A stretch of DNA of 64,000 nucleotides from Pseudolactococcus reticulitermitis (GTDB taxonomy: Bacteria; Bacillota; Bacilli; Lactobacillales; Streptococcaceae), in contig NZ_BEDT01000001.1 of the NCBI RefSeq assembly GCF_002260845.1, forward strand, positions 186,001-250,000, read 5' to 3'. This document shows, in pieces, positions 63,053-64,000 of the stretch. Each line of letters begins with the position of its first letter. The stretch's first letter is position 1. The notes under the pieces were generated by a model. The model saw only the letters and a program-made list of their open reading frames with translations, did no database searches and was not told the origin of the DNA. The position numbers were made by a program, and so were the translations under genes.

Positions 63053-64000
63053 TTAAAATTCTCCTTTTTCAGCACGCGCTTTAATTTGCGCCACATCCTT
63101 GTCGCCGCGACCGCTGAGGCAAACGATGATGCTCTCGTCTTTGCCGTAGCGTTTTGCTAATGTCGGCAGTTTGGAAATGGCGTGTGAGCTTTCTAGTGCG
63201 GGGATGATGCCTTCCGTGACGCATAGCATTTTGAACCCTGCTAAGGCCTCATCGTCAGTGGCTGAGATGTACTCTGCTCGACCCGTTTCATTCCAGTGGC
63301 AGTGCTCAGGACCGAGACCCGGATAGTCCAATCCAGCTGAAATGCTGTAAGCCTCTTGGACTTGACCATTTTCATCTTGGAGCAGACGCATGATATTACC
63401 ATGAAGAACGCCGTCCGTACCACGATTGATAGAGGCAGCTGTTTTACCGCTATCAAGACCGCGACCCGCAGCCTCAACGCCAATCATGGCAACCGTTTCA
63501 TCGTTGACAAAGGGATAGAAAAGTCCCGCAGCGTTTGAACCACCACCGACACAGGCGACAACAGCGGCGGGGAGTTTGCCTTCTTTTTCGAGAATTTGCG
63601 CCCGCGCTTCTCGTCCAATGATAGCTTGAAAATCTCGCACCATTTCTGGGAATGGAGCAGGGCCGGCAGCTGTACCTAGGATGTAGTGGGTGTCTTCAAC
63701 ACTTTCAACCCAAGCACGGAGGGCAGCATTGACCGCATCTTTGAGGACACTTGAACCATCTGTGACCGACACAACTTCTGCACCTAAAAGCTGCATACGG
63801 AAAACGTTTAATTCTTGGCGTTGCACGTCGATAGCGCCCATGTAGATTTTACAGTCCATACCAAAAAGCGCGGCAGCGGTTGCCGTTGCGACACCATGTT
63901 GACCGGCACCTGTTTCAGCGATGATTTTATTCTTACCCATTTTTTTGGCAAGCATGACTTGGGCTAGGGCGTTATTAATTTTGTGAGCGCCGGTGTGATT
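63053..64000 (-). CDS. trpB: Tryptophan synthase beta chain (5' end outside window)
   Basis: This PLP enzyme joins indole and serine to tryptophan. The C-terminal 315 residues are present, and the frame is open to the window edge. The PLP lysine is in [16 protein letters not shown] close to the edge, [10 protein letters not shown] and [15 protein letters not shown] are intact, and CLSGRGDKD ends the family pattern. About 90 N-terminal residues lie outside. It overlaps no gene but is one base from trpA. Confidence 0.95.
   Translation of the reverse strand, partial: NHTGAHKINNALAQVMLAKKMGKNKIIAETGAGQHGVATATAAALFGMDCKIYMGAIDVQRQELNVFRMQLLGAEVVSVTDGSSVLKDAVNAALRAWVESVEDTHYILGTAAGPAPFPEMVRDFQAIIGREARAQILEKEGKLPAAVVACVGGGSNAAGLFYPFVNDETVAMIGVEAAGRGLDSGKTAASINRGTDGVLHGNIMRLLQDENGQVQEAYSISAGLDYPGLGPEHCHWNETGRAEYISATDDEALAGFKMLCVTEGIIPALESSHAISKLPTLAKRYGKDESIIVCLSGRGDKDVAQIKARAEKGEF

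Noticed and set aside
1-64000. tRNA, rRNA or CRISPR features
   Set aside because: No cloverleaf-like sequences with a CCA-type end, no rRNA sequence, and no evenly spaced repeat array were noticed on either strand.

Overview
The window looks like a chromosomal segment of a low-GC Gram-positive coccus of the Streptococcaceae, most likely the Lactococcus / Pseudolactococcus lineage. This rests on protein resemblance and gene order: folD-xseA-xseB-ispA-tlyA-argR-recN, the division block rsmH-ftsL-pbpX-mraY, LiaFSR (CesSR-like), a pyruvate oxidase of the SpxB/Pox type, a MurM/MurN pair, alr followed by a MazF-like gene, gltBD with a perfect CodY box, and AGGAGG-type ribosome binding sites. No rRNA, tRNA, CRISPR array, prophage or intact transposase was seen. 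Almost every gene is on the minus strand; only a two-component pair (5.4-7.2 kb) and yfhO (9.7-12.2 kb) are on the plus strand.

Layout. 1-1.8 kb: an amino-acid ABC importer (permease cut by the window edge, plus a lipoprotein receptor). 1.9-7.2 kb: an ABC-2 exporter (ATPase and two permeases), divergent from a NarL-type kinase/regulator pair, with a putative operator between them. 7.2-9.6 kb: a small membrane protein, a MITE-like element, a MupG-type muramidase under a CcpA-type site, and a small membrane protein. 9.7-17.2 kb: yfhO, a TVP38-type protein, an S1-domain protein, a cyclophilin, a HAD phosphatase and liaR-liaS-liaF. 17.2-24.6 kb: small peptide ORFs behind a consensus promoter, a SufT-type protein, gltD-gltB, and rplS with an L19-type leader.

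24.8-33.8 kb holds the most unusual cluster. A PRD regulator, an M42 peptidase, a complete Lac/Cel-type PTS (EIIA, EIIB, EIIC), an M24 peptidase, a MalY/PatB-type PLP enzyme and a 2-hydroxyacid dehydrogenase form one apparent operon. It is bounded upstream by an intact glcD-type oxidase and downstream by a decayed 3' end of a second glcD copy, which suggests that the cluster was acquired. No glycosidase is present. The combination suggests uptake of an amino-acid- or peptide-conjugated substrate, but this is inference.

33.8-43.3 kb: glcD, a HAD phosphatase, a membrane protein, pyruvate oxidase, and the division block. 43.5-54.3 kb: proB and proA separated by murN and murM, then recN back to folD. 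54.4-60.9 kb: an Spx paralogue, mazF-alr-acpS, pepV, a PH/SHOCT protein and uvrC. 60.9-64 kb: rpsA and the trpBA end of a tryptophan operon.

A recurring feature is a compact junction in which the T-tract of one gene's terminator runs straight into an extended -10 promoter (TGnTATAAT) of the next gene. At six genes in the window the -10 hexamer ends exactly six bases before the ATG, which predicts leaderless mRNAs (yfhO, the HAD gene at 14.9 kb, liaF, murM, xseA, acpS).
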